A stretch of DNA of 64,000 bases from assembly GCF_003443675.1 (NCBI RefSeq), contig NZ_CP031963.1, positions 248,001 through 312,000 on the forward strand. The letters are read 5' to 3'. Under the pieces are notes generated by a model, which was not told the DNA's origin, ran no database searches, and saw nothing but the letters and a program-made list of their open reading frames with translations. Below are positions 43,101 through 58,100 of the stretch, one piece after another. A program made the translations under genes and the position numbers. The DNA is from Aquimarina sp. BL5. GTDB lineage: Bacteria; Bacteroidota; Bacteroidia; Flavobacteriales; Flavobacteriaceae. Numbering within the stretch: the first letter of the stretch is position 1; every line of letters starts with the position of its first letter.

Positions 43101-46100
43101 AGAGGAGGCTTCCTTTCCTGCCTTTATTAAAAGGTCTGTTATACCTCCCAGCGCAGAAACAACTACATAAAGCGATCGATTATTAGACTGCTTTTCTATG
43201 ATTTCTATAACTTTTTCTATCGTTGCTGCATTTGCAACTGAAGAACCTCCAAACTTTAGAACGTTCATATGATATTTTTTAAAATGATGTATTTGATATA
43301 GTTTTTTGGTAGTTTTTTACGTAAAATAAACTACTTACTCGATTTCTGTGATATATAAAAGATTAACCCCTAAGGGTAATAATTGTAGCTGTAGTACGTG
43401 TAAAAGAAGTGTAGGCATCCGCCCCTGTTGTTCCTAACGCGAAAAGTAAAACCGAGATTGAAACCGTACTAAACATTAGTTTGCTTTATATTTAAGTTCA
43501 AATGTATAATTTTTTACTTTTGAACAAAATAAAAACGTTACTAATCATAAACTTTTATTGATCCTTTAATTTATATGTTGATTCGTTAAAGCATTCTTAA
43601 AAAATAAATTAAAAAGAGTTGTTGTATTTTGAAAACGTATTATAAAATAATTATTAAAAATTAAACTTGTGAAGATATTTTCCGCTACTCAAATGCGAAA
43701 AGCAGACGAAGTTACTATTCAATCTCAAAAAATTACTTCTTTAGAATTGATGGAAAGAGCTGCTACTCAAATATTCAATGTATTGCATCAACGTTTACAA
43801 GGTGCCCCAATTCCAATCCACGTTTTTTGTGGTATAGGAAACAATGGGGGAGATGGACTTGTAATTTCTCGATTATTGATAGAGCACGGATACCATGTGA
43901 AAACGTACATTGTTAATTTTAGCGATAACAGATCTGAGGATTTTTTGGCAAATTACGATCGCTTAAAAGCTATTGGCGCAGAATGGCCAATACAGTTAAA
44001 ATCAGAAGAAGATTTACCAGATATTAAACAACAGGATATGGTAATTGACGCTATTTTTGGTATAGGACTAAATAGGCCTTTAGTACCTTGGGTAGTCAAT
44101 TTGATCAAGCATATAAATGCCTCCAGATGTTTTACATTATCGATTGATGTACCATCTGGTTTATATGCAGATAAAGCTCCTGATAATCCGGAAGGTGTCA
44201 TTTATGCATCTATAGTGGTTACTTTTCAATTGCCAAAATTGATCTTTTTCTTACCGGAAACCGGTCAGTATTCTCAGGATCTAGAAGTTATAGATATTGG
44301 ATTAGATAGAGATTTTATTGCGCAGACTCCAGGTTTTGCTGAGTTAGTAGGTAAAAACGAAGTACTCTCTTTATATAGACCAAGACATAAATTTGCTCAT
44401 AAAGGAGATTATGGACATTGTCTAATTGTTGGAGGTAGTTATGGTAAAATCGGTAGTGTAGTGCTGGCTACAAAATCAGCATTACGTATTGGAGCTGGTC
44501 TAACAACCGCTTATATTCCTGAATGTGGATATGATATTCTACAGACCTCAGTTCCTGAAGCTATGGTTATTACCGATGATGAGGATAATTATATTTCTAA
44601 AATATCCGTTGATTATGATCCGTCAGTAATTGGGATAGGAATTGGGCTTGGCACTCACGAAAAAACCGTAGATGCCTTTGGTAAATTTTTAAAACAAAAT
44701 AAAGCAAGGTTGGTCGTAGATGCTGATGCTATTAATATTTTAGCCAAAGCATCAGAATTCTTGCAGTTCTTACCTAAACATACAGTATTAACACCACATC
44801 CAGGTGAACTAAAACGTTTAATAGGTGAATGGAAGGATGATTTTGAGAAAATTAGTAAGGTAAAAGAGTTTTCTAAAAAACACGATTGCATTGTTGTAAT
44901 TAAAGGAGCGAACACTTTGATTATTTATCATGATGATATTTATGTCAATACTTCTGGAAATCCTGGGATGGCTACTGCAGGAAGCGGTGATGTTTTAACA
45001 GGAATAATTACTGGATTGATTTCTCAGAGATACGATCCATTGCACGCAGCAGTTTTTGGAGTATATCTACATGGTAGTTCGGCAGATATAGCAATTCAGG
45101 GAACTGGTTATCAGGGATTGTTAGCTAGTGATATTGTTTCACATATTGGAAAATCATATATAGAGTTGTTCAAAAAACCAGAACAACCACAACCTCAAGA
45201 CTGATTGTACCTAAAAAAATAGTGGTTTTCGCGTACAATTTTGTTTGGTTTTTATAGTTATGCATATTGATGATTTTTATAATTTTATCTCATAAATTAA
45301 AAAGCAGAAAATGATGACAAAAAAAATGATGGCGATTGCAACAATTGCCTTGGGATTATTAGGAGTTTCTTGTTCTAGTGATGATGGACCAGCTGTAGCG
45401 AATCTAACATTACAAACATTTAATTTAGAAACATTAACTGATGGTACTACCTATCAAGGTTGGATAATTGTTGATGGAGATGCAAAGCCAACTCCAAAAT
45501 TTGCTAACCCAAGTGGAAATAAAACATTTACTTTTATTGCTGATGAACTAAATAGAGCTACTGAGTTTATTCTAACCATAGAGCAAGCAGGTGATAATGA
45601 TAATGTACCTTCAGAAACTAGAATTCTAAAAGGTAACTTTAATCAAGATTCAGCTTCCTTAAGTTTCGAAGATGCTGTAACATCTTTTAATGGTACGGCT
45701 GGAACATTTTTTATGGGTACACCAACGGATAATGATGACACCAATGAGGATTCAGGTGTTTGGTTTATTGATAATTCTTCAGGTTCTGCAATGGCTGGTT
45801 TAACACTTAATCCATTAAAAAATGGTTGGAAATATGAAGGTTGGGTAGTAATTAATAATGTTCCTGTTTCTACTGGTACATTTACAGATCCTGCACAAGC
45901 AGATGATTTCAATCCATTTAGTAGTACTGCTAACCCAGCTCCACCATTTCCTGGTGAGGATTTTCTGAACAATTCTGCATCTCCTGATGGAGTTACATTT
46001 CCTGTGGATCTTAGAGGATCGACTGTTGTTATTTCTGTAGAACCTTTAAATGATCTTGATAAAGCACCATTTTTCTTAAAACCTCTTACGGGAAATATAC

Positions 46101-49100
46101 AGTTAACAGATGCTCCTGGAGATTTATTAACAATGAATGCAAGTACTGCAATACCTCAAGGACAGGTAATTCGATAAGACATTAAAATTTATATTTAATA
46201 AAAAAACTCTCGAAAATTTCGAGAGTTTTTTTATTAATAAACCTTCTGTTTAAATGATAACAGGAAAAATCCATTAAAAATCTTTTTAGCCCTTAGTATT
46301 TCTGTTTCAGGGAGTGGATTGTTATCTAAAATTAATCCTGCTAGTGCATACTTTTCAGTTTCATAAACTTTCGGGATATGTTTAATCTGATTATTGTTAA
46401 TATGTACCATTAATAAAGATTTTTGTGTGGTGAAAACAACAGGAAGCTCTTTAAACTTATTGTATCCGGCGTGTATGACCCATGCTTTTCTCATTTCAGT
46501 TAGTTGATCTGGTAATCCTTTCAATTCATTATGGTCCATATAAAAAAAACGAATTTGACTTAGTTCTCCAATTGTACTAGGCAGTTCTTTTAAATTATTG
46601 TGATCGATCCATAGAGAATATAGCTTAGGTAATTTTCCTAGATAGGAATAACTTTTCTCATCTTCTATCGTATTATAAGACAAATTCAAGTCCCTCAGAT
46701 TTTTCAGACTTATTATATTCTTTGGTAGCTTAGTAAGTTTGTTGTTTTTTAGGTTCAAAAATTCAATTGGTAACTCTGAAATTTGGGTAATTGCTTGTTC
46801 TAGATTAATGTTAGGATTATGTACTAAGGAAATTTGTTTAAGATTGGAAAACAATTTTATAGATGGCGGAACTTCTTTAATATCTAAACTATCTAAGATT
46901 AATACTTCCAGGTTTTTATAAACAGCTAGTTTTCTTAATGTACTATCTATGTTAAGTTTACTATTATTACTTAAGTTGATCATTCTCAAGTCTTTTAAGT
47001 TAGCTATTGCACTAGGTAACTCTTCAAGTTCTTGATTGCTAAGATCTAAACGATGAATTTTTGATGATGTATCTAGGTTGATTTCTTGATAGGTTGTACT
47101 ATAAAATGTGGTATAGGTAGAACAGCCAATGAATAGCAATGATATGGAGATATAAAACAATAGTTTTTTAATCATCTGTAATGGTATTAAGAAATATATT
47201 TCCGCTTACTTCTATATAGATTTTATCCTTGGTTTCTACAAGCCACGGAAATCTGGGGTTTAACCCTAATCCATCGTGTAGTATATTTTGAATATAGGCG
47301 CCAGCTTTCTGACTGTTAATACCTAGCTTAGAGTCTACAGAAAAATCGTTTTCCTGATAGGTGCCATATGCATATAAATTACCATAAAAAAGTTCTTTAA
47401 GAGGAGGTAATGTAAACCATACATTTTTACGTCCATCATCCGAGTTAATTGGATTCCTTGGTGATAAACTATAATCTGGTCTAGCAGTAAATAAGTCAAT
47501 TCCTATTCCCAGTTTATACACTGTTTGCAGATTCGTGATTTCTGTAAAGCCTATATCTAATGAACCAGTAACCCCATAATCTGTTCCCGATCCTTTAAAT
47601 AGACCTATGCTAAAGTCATTTTGAAATGTAAGATGTATATTATGATTAGCATTACTAAAACGCATCAGTAAAGCTCCTCTCCTTAAGCCATAAGTTTTAA
47701 GGTTTTTAGGGAGATTATCCTTACTAAACCCGAAGCCTAATCCATTAAATCCACCTTTCCCTGTTGGATTAAATATAATAGAAGTGTTCAGGTTAGAAAC
47801 GGATGATCCGAGTAAGTTACTGTTTTTACCAATGCCGGCTAAAGCAAAGAATTCATAAGAGTATGCTAACCCAGAAGTTTTTACTGTATGTCGTTTTAGA
47901 AATTGATAGGATGCAAAAGATAATCCGCTTTCTAAAGAAATATCACCATAATTAAGAGTTCCAAAACCAAAAACACCTAGTTTTAACCATTGATTTTGAT
48001 TCCCTAAAGTTATTTCTGTTTTTAACATAATACCTCCATCTGCTTTAAATCGCTGGGAGTATAGAAGAGAACAACTAAAGAATATAATACAAGTGATTTT
48101 CTTTCCTAAATTATTTATATACATATTACTTTCTGGGATGAAATGTATTAATAACTTCAGTAAGATGACTTTTGTCAAGATGCATATATATTTCCGTAGT
48201 CGTTATACTTTCATGCCCCAACATCAACTGTATAGCTCTTAGATCGGCTCCATTTTCTAATAAATGCGTGGCAAAGGAATGTCTAAAGGTATGTGGGCTT
48301 ATGGTTTTATGAATGCCAGCTCTTTCAACAAGTCTTTTTACAATAGTAAAAATCATGGCTCTGGTAAGCTGTCTTCCTCTTCGATTTAAAAACAACGTAT
48401 CTTCATGGCCTTTCTTAATATCGAGGTGAATTCTTATTTCGTTTTTATAAATATTGATATACTTCTGTGTTATTTCTCCAATAGGAACAAATCTTTGTTT
48501 ATCTCCTTTTCCTGTTACACTAATGAAACCTTCATCAAAAAAAAGATTAGAGAGTTTTAAATCGATCAATTCACTAACTCGAAGTCCGCACCCATAAAGT
48601 GTTTCGATAATAGCTTTATTTCTTTCTCCTTCTGGTTTGCTTAAATCTACTTGTGCGATGATACTGTCTATTTCTTCTAGTGATAGCGTATCTGGTAACT
48701 TTCTGCCTATTTTAGGAGCTTCTATAAGTTCCATAGGATTGGTTTCTCTATAATCTTCGAAAATTAGATAATTAAAAAAACTTTTTAAACCAGAAATTAT
48801 ACGAGCCTGAGACCTGGCATTGACTAGTTTTGCAGTTTCATAAATGAACTGCTTTAGCATATCTTTTTCTATAGCAATAGGAGTGGATTTAATATCATTT
48901 TCTTCTAGATACTTAATGAGTCTTTGGATATCTAAACTATAATTAATAATAGAATTATCAGAAAGCCCTCTTTCGATTCGTAAATAATGTTCATAATCCC
49001 TTATGGCGTGACTCCATTTCATGTATCCTAATATAAAAAAGAAAATCCATCCGCAAACTGCGAATGGATTTAAAATTTATATAATAATTAAATTATATAA

Positions 49101-52100
49101 ATTAGAATTTATAAACCAATCCTAAATTAATATCGTCAAGATCTAGGCCTATTGAGAAAAGATCAGTTGAATCTGTGGCACCATCAGCTTTGGCTGTAGC
49201 ATATCCTAATGCACCCCAAAATGCCTCAAGTGCAAAGTTATCGCTTAAGAAATAGCTTACACCTGGTCCAACATTTATACCAAATCCATCAGTAGTAGAA
49301 TCGGTTGACGCTATTTCTGTTTTAGCAGATACATAATCAAATCCAAGTTCACCAAAAATAGAAAACTTATTAGAAGGTGTGAAGTAGTATCTACCGAAAG
49401 CGCCGGCATTCAGTGTGTTGATTTTGGTTTCTCCACCACCAACTTCAATTTTTTGAGTTGTATAACCAAGTCTGGCTCCTACGGTAATATTTTCGGTAAC
49501 AAAAAAACCAACTCTAGGAGTAATGCTAAAGGAGTTATTCTTATTGTCTCCCGTTGATTCTGAGTCGTAGCCAAAAGATCCAGATACAAAAATATCTCCT
49601 TTAGCGAATCCTTCTCCATCCTGAGCATTAGCGAAAGCTAAGCTAAATACTGCTGCTGCAGTTAAAATTAATTTTTTCATGATAATTGTTTGTTTATAGT
49701 TTAAAGCAAATTTAGATAAACAGATAGAGACAATAACCACTGTTTTCAGGGGGTTTTTTGTTAGATATTCCCCACAATTCCTGAGTTTGGATATAAACAT
49801 CTGATTGTCAATATATGATAGCTACTCACCTAGGTGACTTGTTTTATATTGCAACAATGTTTTTTAACACGATTTTATGTTTTTGATCAAGCAATTATAT
49901 TTTTAAAATCAATTAAAAGAAAGAAAAAACCTACTTTTTGATTGTTTACTAATTTTGAACAATAAATTACAGATAACGAAACAATAATTTAGATTTTTAG
50001 ATTAGCAAGCATAGATCCCAATAATAGATCTGTTTAGCCACGTAAAGAAGTCTATTGGGAACAGATTCTTAAAATTTTTGAAGTATACTGGTAATTTTGG
50101 ATCATTGAATAGGGTTATTTATTAAAGATCCTGATTGATAATATTTATTAACTTAAAAAAACAAAACATGGTAAGGAAGTTATTTTTAGCATTCACATTT
50201 GGGGCGCTTACATTTGTTAATGCTCAAGAAGAGTCAATTCGCTTTGGAGGTAAAGTAGGTCTTAATGTAGCAAATTTTGTAGGGGATGATGCAGATGATG
50301 ATGCAGAGTCTAAATTAGGGTTTCATATTGGTGCGGTTGTAGAGATTCCAATTACAGAAAAGTTTGCTTTTCAACCAGAATTATTATTTTCAACTCAAGG
50401 AGTTAAAGAAGAAGAAGCAGGTGTTGATTTTAAATTAAACTTAAACTACATTAATGTTCCGTTAATTTTTAAGTATTACTTTATAGAAGGATTGAATATA
50501 GAAATAGGACCTCAGGTAGGTTTTCTAGTATCAGCAAAGGCGAAGGCGGATAGTAATGATACAGATGTGAAAGATCAATTTAAAACATTAGATCTTGGTG
50601 CTAATATAGGATTAGGATATCAATTAGATATGGGATTATTTTTTCAGGGAAGATATAATTATGGTATAACAAATATTGGAGATGATGATGATTCAGATCT
50701 AAGAAATTCTGTAATACAATTCTCGGTTGGTTATAAGTTTTAAAAGTGAATTACATTTTGTTTGTGAAAAGAGCCCCCATCATAATCGATTATGATGGGG
50801 GTTTCTACATATTATTAAATAAAAAATTTAGAATTTATATACCAATCCAAGATTGATATCATTAAGATTTAACCCAATACGAAATAAATCTGTAGAGTCT
50901 GTAGCTCCATCCTCTTTTGAAGTAGAGTATCCTAATGCTCCCCAAAAAGCTTCAAGTGCAAAATGATCACTTAAGAAATAACTTACTCCTGGTCCTACAT
51001 TGATGCCAAATCCATCAGTTTTACTTTCAATTACCCCGATGTCTGAATTTATGTTAAGGTATTCCAGACCTGCTTCACCAAAAATAGAGAATTTACTAGA
51101 AGGCGTGAAATAGTATCTTCCGAAGACACCTACATTGAAAATATTTGTTTTCACTTCATCCGTAAAAGGAATATCCCTTTTTGAGGTCGTATAACCTAAT
51201 CTAGCGCCAATAGAAATAGCTTCAGAAACAAAGTAGCCTACTCTTGGTACAATTTCAAAGGATGTTATTTTAGAATCACCAACGGTTTGTGAGTTATATC
51301 CAAAAGATCCAGATACAAAAACGTCCCCTTTAGCGAATCCTTCTCCATCCTGAGCATTAGCAAAAGCTAAGCTAAATACTGCTACTGCAGTTAAAATTAA
51401 TTTTTTCATGATAATTGTCTGTTTATGGTTTATTACACCCATTAGTAACAATTATGGAATGTTTGTTACTAAAATTTTAAGTGAATTACGCTTTGAGGAG
51501 TGTAATTGTTTAGTAATCAATGAATAAGGGTGTTCCTTTTTTAGGTAAAATTTGCCTTATAATAAGAATGAATATATTCTGTTTCAATATCTGTTGTACA
51601 TTTTTATATGTATAACATTTGCCATTCGAGTTTACTTTCCCAGTAAATTAAAACAACAACTGTTATTACATTTTTTATTAAACGAAGGTTTTTTTGTTTC
51701 CTTTTACTTTGTATAAAAAAATAAAGCTACTTTTGGATATAAACTTATAGTAAAGGATGAAAAGAAATACTTTTATACTTATGATGATCCTAAGTTTTGT
51801 TTCTGTGAATGCGCAGAAGCTTGATGATGAAGATCCGTTATATGCACGAGCAGGATTTAAAGGTGGTATTAATTATAGTAATATTTTGGGTGATGCCGAT
51901 GGTACTGAAGGAAGGATAAGAATACATCTTGGAGCAGTTGTAGAATATCCTATTTCAAGTAAGTTTTTTATACAAGGAGAATTACTCTATTCTGCACAAG
52001 GTTACAAAGTAGATGTTGGAGGTCAGGAACAGAAAATTAGTGTAAACTATTTTTCGCTACCTATTATCACTAAAACATATATAACAGAACGAATTAGTTT

Positions 52101-55100
52101 AGAAACAGGACCACAGTTTGCTTTAGTAACTAATGTGGGAAATGATGATGTAGCGGATAATGATCCCTTTTTTGATTCTTTTAATAGTTTTGATGTTAGT
52201 TGGGCTTTCGGAGCTGGTTATAAACTGGAAAGTGGCTTGTTTTTTCAGTTACGATATAATTTAGGTTTAACTAATATTAATGATACAAGTATCATGGATG
52301 TAACCAATAGGAATTCAGTTGCTCAATTATCAATAGGATATTTGTTTAAGACAAAAAATAATCGAAGAATCATACGAGAACAATAAATGAAACTTTTAAT
52401 ATTAAACGGACCAAACCTTAACCTTTTGGGTAAAAGAGAACCTGGTGTATATGGGAATCAATCTTTTGAAGATTTTTTTTCAGGGTTGCAAATGAAATTC
52501 AGAGATGTAGAGTTAGGATATTTTCAATCTAATATCGAAGGCGAGCTAATAACTAGAATTCAGGAAGCTGATGGTACTTATGACGGTGTCATTTTAAATG
52601 CAGGTGCTTATACACATACTTCTATCGGTATTGGTGATGCTATCAAAGCAGTTACTGTTCCTGTGGTCGAAGTACATATTTCTAATACATTTGGTAGAGA
52701 AGAATTTAGACATCAATCCTATATTTCTCCAAATGCTAAAGGGGTTATTCTTGGTTTCGGTTTACGGAGTTACGAGTTAGCGATTCAAAGTTTTTTATAG
52801 AAAAAATGCATAAAACCTATTTTAATTGGAGTAGTGGTAAGGATTCTTCGTTGGCCTTGTATTATATGATGCAACAAGAAGAATTTAGGATTTCTACCTT
52901 ATTGACTACTGTTAATAAAGATTACGAGCGTGTTTCTATGCATGGGTTACGAGAATCTTTGTTAGATGCTCAAGTAAAAAGCTTAGGTTTTCCTATACAT
53001 AAAATTAAACTTCCAGCCGATGTTTCTATGGCTTCATACAATGAAGCAATGAAGAGTAGTATAGAGCGCTTAAAAGATCAGGGAAATACGCACTGTGTAT
53101 TTGGAGATATTTTTTTAGAAGATCTTAGACAATATCGAGAAGACCAGTTAAAAAGTATTGGTATTCAAGGTATATTTCCACTCTGGAAACGAAATACTAA
53201 AGAATTGTTGTTAGAATTTATTGACCTAGGATTTAAAGCGATTACAGTATGTGTAAATGCGAAATATCTTGATGAATCATTCTGTGGTAGAGTTTTGAAT
53301 AAATCGTTTTTAGAAGATTTACCTGAAAATGTTGATCCCTGTGGCGAGAATGGTGAATTCCATACGTTTGTATTTGATGGTCCGATTTTTAGCGAACCCA
53401 TCGCTTATGAAATAGGAGAGAAGGTACTCCGAGGTTATACACCTTCTGATGATGATGACAATTGTTTTACGGATGAAGAGAATAAAGGTTGGGATACTTC
53501 ATTTTGGTACTGTGATTTGACTCCGAGTTGATTGTGAAATAGTGTTTTTTTGAATAGAATTAAGTGTTTTCCCCCTTTTTTAAGGATATATTTTTATATA
53601 CTTTTAACTACTTAAGCTTTATTCTAAAATATACTCGTATGATAGAACCTATTATTTTATCCAAAACGGATGCTACTTCGGCCAATAATGTATTTAATAA
53701 TGCGTTGACGAATGAACCGGCGACACTTATGCTAGTAATAGGTGATAATGCTCAATCCAACGGAGCTGTGCAAAAACTTTCTTCTTTTATTAATTCTGAT
53801 GACCATTTTTATAACGGAGTAATAGCATTACAAGCTCCTAATATTAGTTTTATTTTAGATACTCTTAAAGGATTAAAAGTTAGTCCAAGATTAGATGACA
53901 TAGATTGGGATTCTATTGATTCTTATTTGATTATATCCATTTCTAATGTTTTTAATAATATTGGAAATGTAGTATTATCCTCTAAATATGATAATAGGTC
54001 TACTTACTACATAGAAAAATCTATTATGTTGGCAATGGCTTACGACCAAAATTTAAATCAATAGTGATATGAGTGTTATAAAAAATCTCCATTATTATAT
54101 ACTTATTTTCTGTTATTGTGTATCAACTGCAGTAGCTTATGGTCAGAATCAAGTAGAAGATGAGGATCGGAAATCTGTGTTTTCTGTTTTAGAAAGAGAT
54201 AGAGATGCCGGTTATCAAGATAAAGATTCTACATATATTAATAATCGGATCGTAGATATTAATAGTATTTTACAAATAGATTTAGATCTGGGGATTATTA
54301 CATCTAAAGTAGCATCTAACACAGAAGGTTTACCAGCTGGTATTGGTGAGAAAATAAGTAAGCTTACTAAGGCGTTAAAAGAACGTAAGCAAGTTCTGAA
54401 AGCATTCGATAGTTTACTAAAAAGCTATGATTATGAAACGTTTAAGGAAATTCCCAAGGAGAATGAAGAATGGGCGGCAGCTATGCAGCGATCCGCGATT
54501 TCTGTAGTTGATCTTTGGGATGTAAGTAGTTTTATAGAATTCGGTGATCCAAATGATAAGAATGTGAGTTCTAGACCTGGACCTACCTATCAAAGGGCGC
54601 AGATAGAATTAACACGTATGAGTGAAGAGGTGGAAGTTTTTGCTGATAAACAAGGTATTTATATTCAATTTGGAGCTTGGTTATATAGCAAAAAAAATCA
54701 AAATACTCCTTTGCATATTCCAGGTTTTGATTCCATTAAACCTCAAACACCTTATGAGGTAGATAGATGGAGAATACTTCCGACAAAAGAGCAGTTAGCG
54801 CAATTACAGGAAGCAAGTAACCTAGCAAAAGAAAATAAAGATAAAGGATTGTCAGTTCTTAAAGAAACTATTGATATACAAGTAGTGCAATTAGAAGAAG
54901 TGCTTAAAGGGCAGTTTAACGCATTAATTGATTCCTTGGATAGTCAAGCACAACAAATAGTTGACGATCGAATTAAACCTATCACTACGGAGATAGCATC
55001 TTTCAAAGAGAATCTTGAGAGTTTTAAAAATGATGTGAAACAACGTATTTCATATTATGAAGATTTAAATATAGACTCTGAGCTTTCTGTAATTCAGGTG

Positions 55101-58100
55101 TTAACGAGGATAGAAAGTGATGTGGATTTTATTAAAAACGATGGACAGGCGCTACTTGATCAAGCTACTAAACTATATGATGCTATTGAAAAACTAATCA
55201 ATAGTACCATTAACAATGTCGATGCCTTAGAAGAGTTTGCAAAAAACATTAAAAATCAATTAAAAATTTGGCTGGATACTACATTAGAAAAAACTAACAT
55301 TTCTAAAATAAAAGAACTTCTAAAAGGAACTTCGGTAGATTTTGCGCTATTAAAATTTAGTGATAAGGTTTTTAAATTGTCATTAAAGGATTTACCAAAA
55401 CAGGCAGATTTGGATTTATATACAGCTGGAGTCCGACAAAGTGGAGACAGAATTGCATTTAAGTTTGAAATTACTTCTAAAGAAAAAACACTCTATACAG
55501 AAAATAGGGAAGTGTATATGTTTAGAATTTTACCACATATAGAAAGTACGGTAGGTGTCATTTTTGCGGATCCTCTAGCAAGAACAAATGTAAAAACACA
55601 ATTTCAGATGGCTCCTTATTATAACTTGATTCTAAAAGGATTATGGGATCAAAAAATAAGAAGAAAAAGCGTAGCGTATAATAGAATATTTGATTGGGGA
55701 ATTGGACTTCATGTTTCTGCTCCGGATTTTGATGGAGATGATGTTCCTGAGTTAGGTGCCGGTTTAGTAGTTTCAATACTACACGATTATGTGCAGACAG
55801 GGGCAGCTATTAACGTTTTTACAGGTGATCCATACTGGTATTTTGGATTGAGATTACCAGTGCCTTCTTTTAATATTGGATCAATTCCAACGAATTCTAA
55901 TTAAAATCATAATATTATTAGATAAAAAAACACCTTACCAATTTTTAACAGGTAAGGTGTTTTTATTTTAAATATATTTTAGATTGTTTTATAAGTGAAT
56001 CACTTCGTCATAAGCATCTGCCACTGCTTCCATTACAGCCTCACTCATTGTTGGGTGTGGATGTATGGTTTTAAGTACTTCGTGCCCTGTGGTTTCTAAT
56101 TTTCTTCCTAATACAGCTTCTGCGATCATATCGGTAACACCAGCTCCAATCATATGGCAACCTAACCATTCACCATATTTAGCATCAAAAATTACTTTTA
56201 CAAAACCATCTTTAGTTCCCGCTGCACTTGCTTTACCAGAAGCAGAAAATGGGAATTTACCAACTTTAAGCTCATATCCAGCTTCTTTGGCTTGCTTTTC
56301 TGTCATTCCTACACTTGCAATTTCCGGAGAAGCGTATGTACATCCAGGGATATTACCATAATCGATTGCTTCTACGTGCATACCAGCTATTTTTTCTACA
56401 CAAGTAATACCTTCTGCAGAAGCAACGTGTGCTAGTGCCGGACCAGATACAACATCTCCTATAGCATAAACTCCAGGAATATTAGTTTGATACCAGTCAT
56501 TTACCACAATCTTATCTCGATCAGTAGCAATTCCTAATTCTTCTAATCCAATGTTTTCTATATTCGTTTTGATTCCTACAGCAGATAATACGATGTCAGC
56601 CTCAAGAATTTCCTCTCCTTTTTTAGTTTTCACCGTTGCTTTTACGCCATCACCGCTCGTGTCTACACTTTCTACAGAAGAATTGGTCATCACTTTAATT
56701 CCGGCTTTTTTGAAACTTCTTTCAAATTGCTTAGAAACTTCTTCATCTTCTAGCGGTACTAGATTAGGAAGGAATTCTACTATGGTAACTTCTGTTCCCA
56801 TTGCATTATAAAAATGCGCAAATTCTACACCGATTGCTCCAGAACCTACTACGATCATTTTCTTAGGTTGAGAATCTAAAGTCATGGCTTTTCTATACCC
56901 AATTACTTTTTTACCATCTTGTGGTAAGTTTGGTAATTCTCTTGATCTTGCTCCTGTAGCAACAATGATATGCTTTGCGTCATAATCTGAAGAGTTTCCG
57001 TCTTTATCAGTAACAGTTACTTTGCTACCGGATTTTAATTTACCAAAACCTTCGATTACATCAATTTTATTTTTTTTCATTAAGAATTGAACACCTTTGC
57101 TCATTCCTTCTGCAACGCCACGACTACGTTTTACTACTGCATCAAAATCTTTGTCAAATTTTTCCACAGTTAGGCCATAATCAGACGCATGTTTAAGGTA
57201 GTCAAATACCTGTGCACTTTTTAACAGTGCTTTTGTAGGTATACATCCCCAATTTAAACATACCCCTCCAAGGCTTTCTTTTTCAATAATAGCAGTTTTA
57301 AACCCTAATTGAGAAGCTCTAATAGCAGTAACATAACCACCAGGTCCACTTCCTAATACGATAATATCATATGCGCTCATAAATGTGAATTTTTTGAAGA
57401 CACGAATTTACGGATAATTAGGTTAACCAAAAAAGGTTTTAACCATTCCATTTTTGTGATTATTCACACTAATTATTTGCATAAAAAAACACTACCCTAA
57501 GGATAGTGTTAATTTTTAATAAATATATCTTATTGTTAACATCTATAGTTAGATTTTCTGATTTAATCTAATGAAAATTTAACGATGTCATTTGCATTTA
57601 ATTTTAGGGAAGATAAAATATTTTCCATGTTATTAAAATCTACATTTTTGTTTTGTGCAAAAATGCCCGGCACAATTACTATTCTGAAGATTTGATTTTG
57701 TGTAAAAGAGTTATCTAATGTTGTGAAATTATCTGATTCTAAAATGATTTCTAGATCAAATATACCGCTTGGGTCATCAAAAATAAAGTTATATCTGAAT
57801 TGAGCAAAACCTCCATCAGTAAATAAAAATGTTCTTGGAAGCGGTTCCCATACTTCAACTCCATTATTAGCTGCTGTTGCAATTGGATCTACTACAAACA
57901 CCAATGCTACATCAGATTCAAATACTTCAATCTGATTGGGAATAGTTACTCCTATTGATGCCGTTGTACCGTTCGTAGAAACAAAATCTACATTGTCTAT
58001 TTCAAAAACACTGGCAACATCTCCAGCTGGTCCTTGAGGTCCTGGCAAACCATCAAATCCTGGAGGGCCTTGATCCCCTTCACATGCGGTAAATAATATT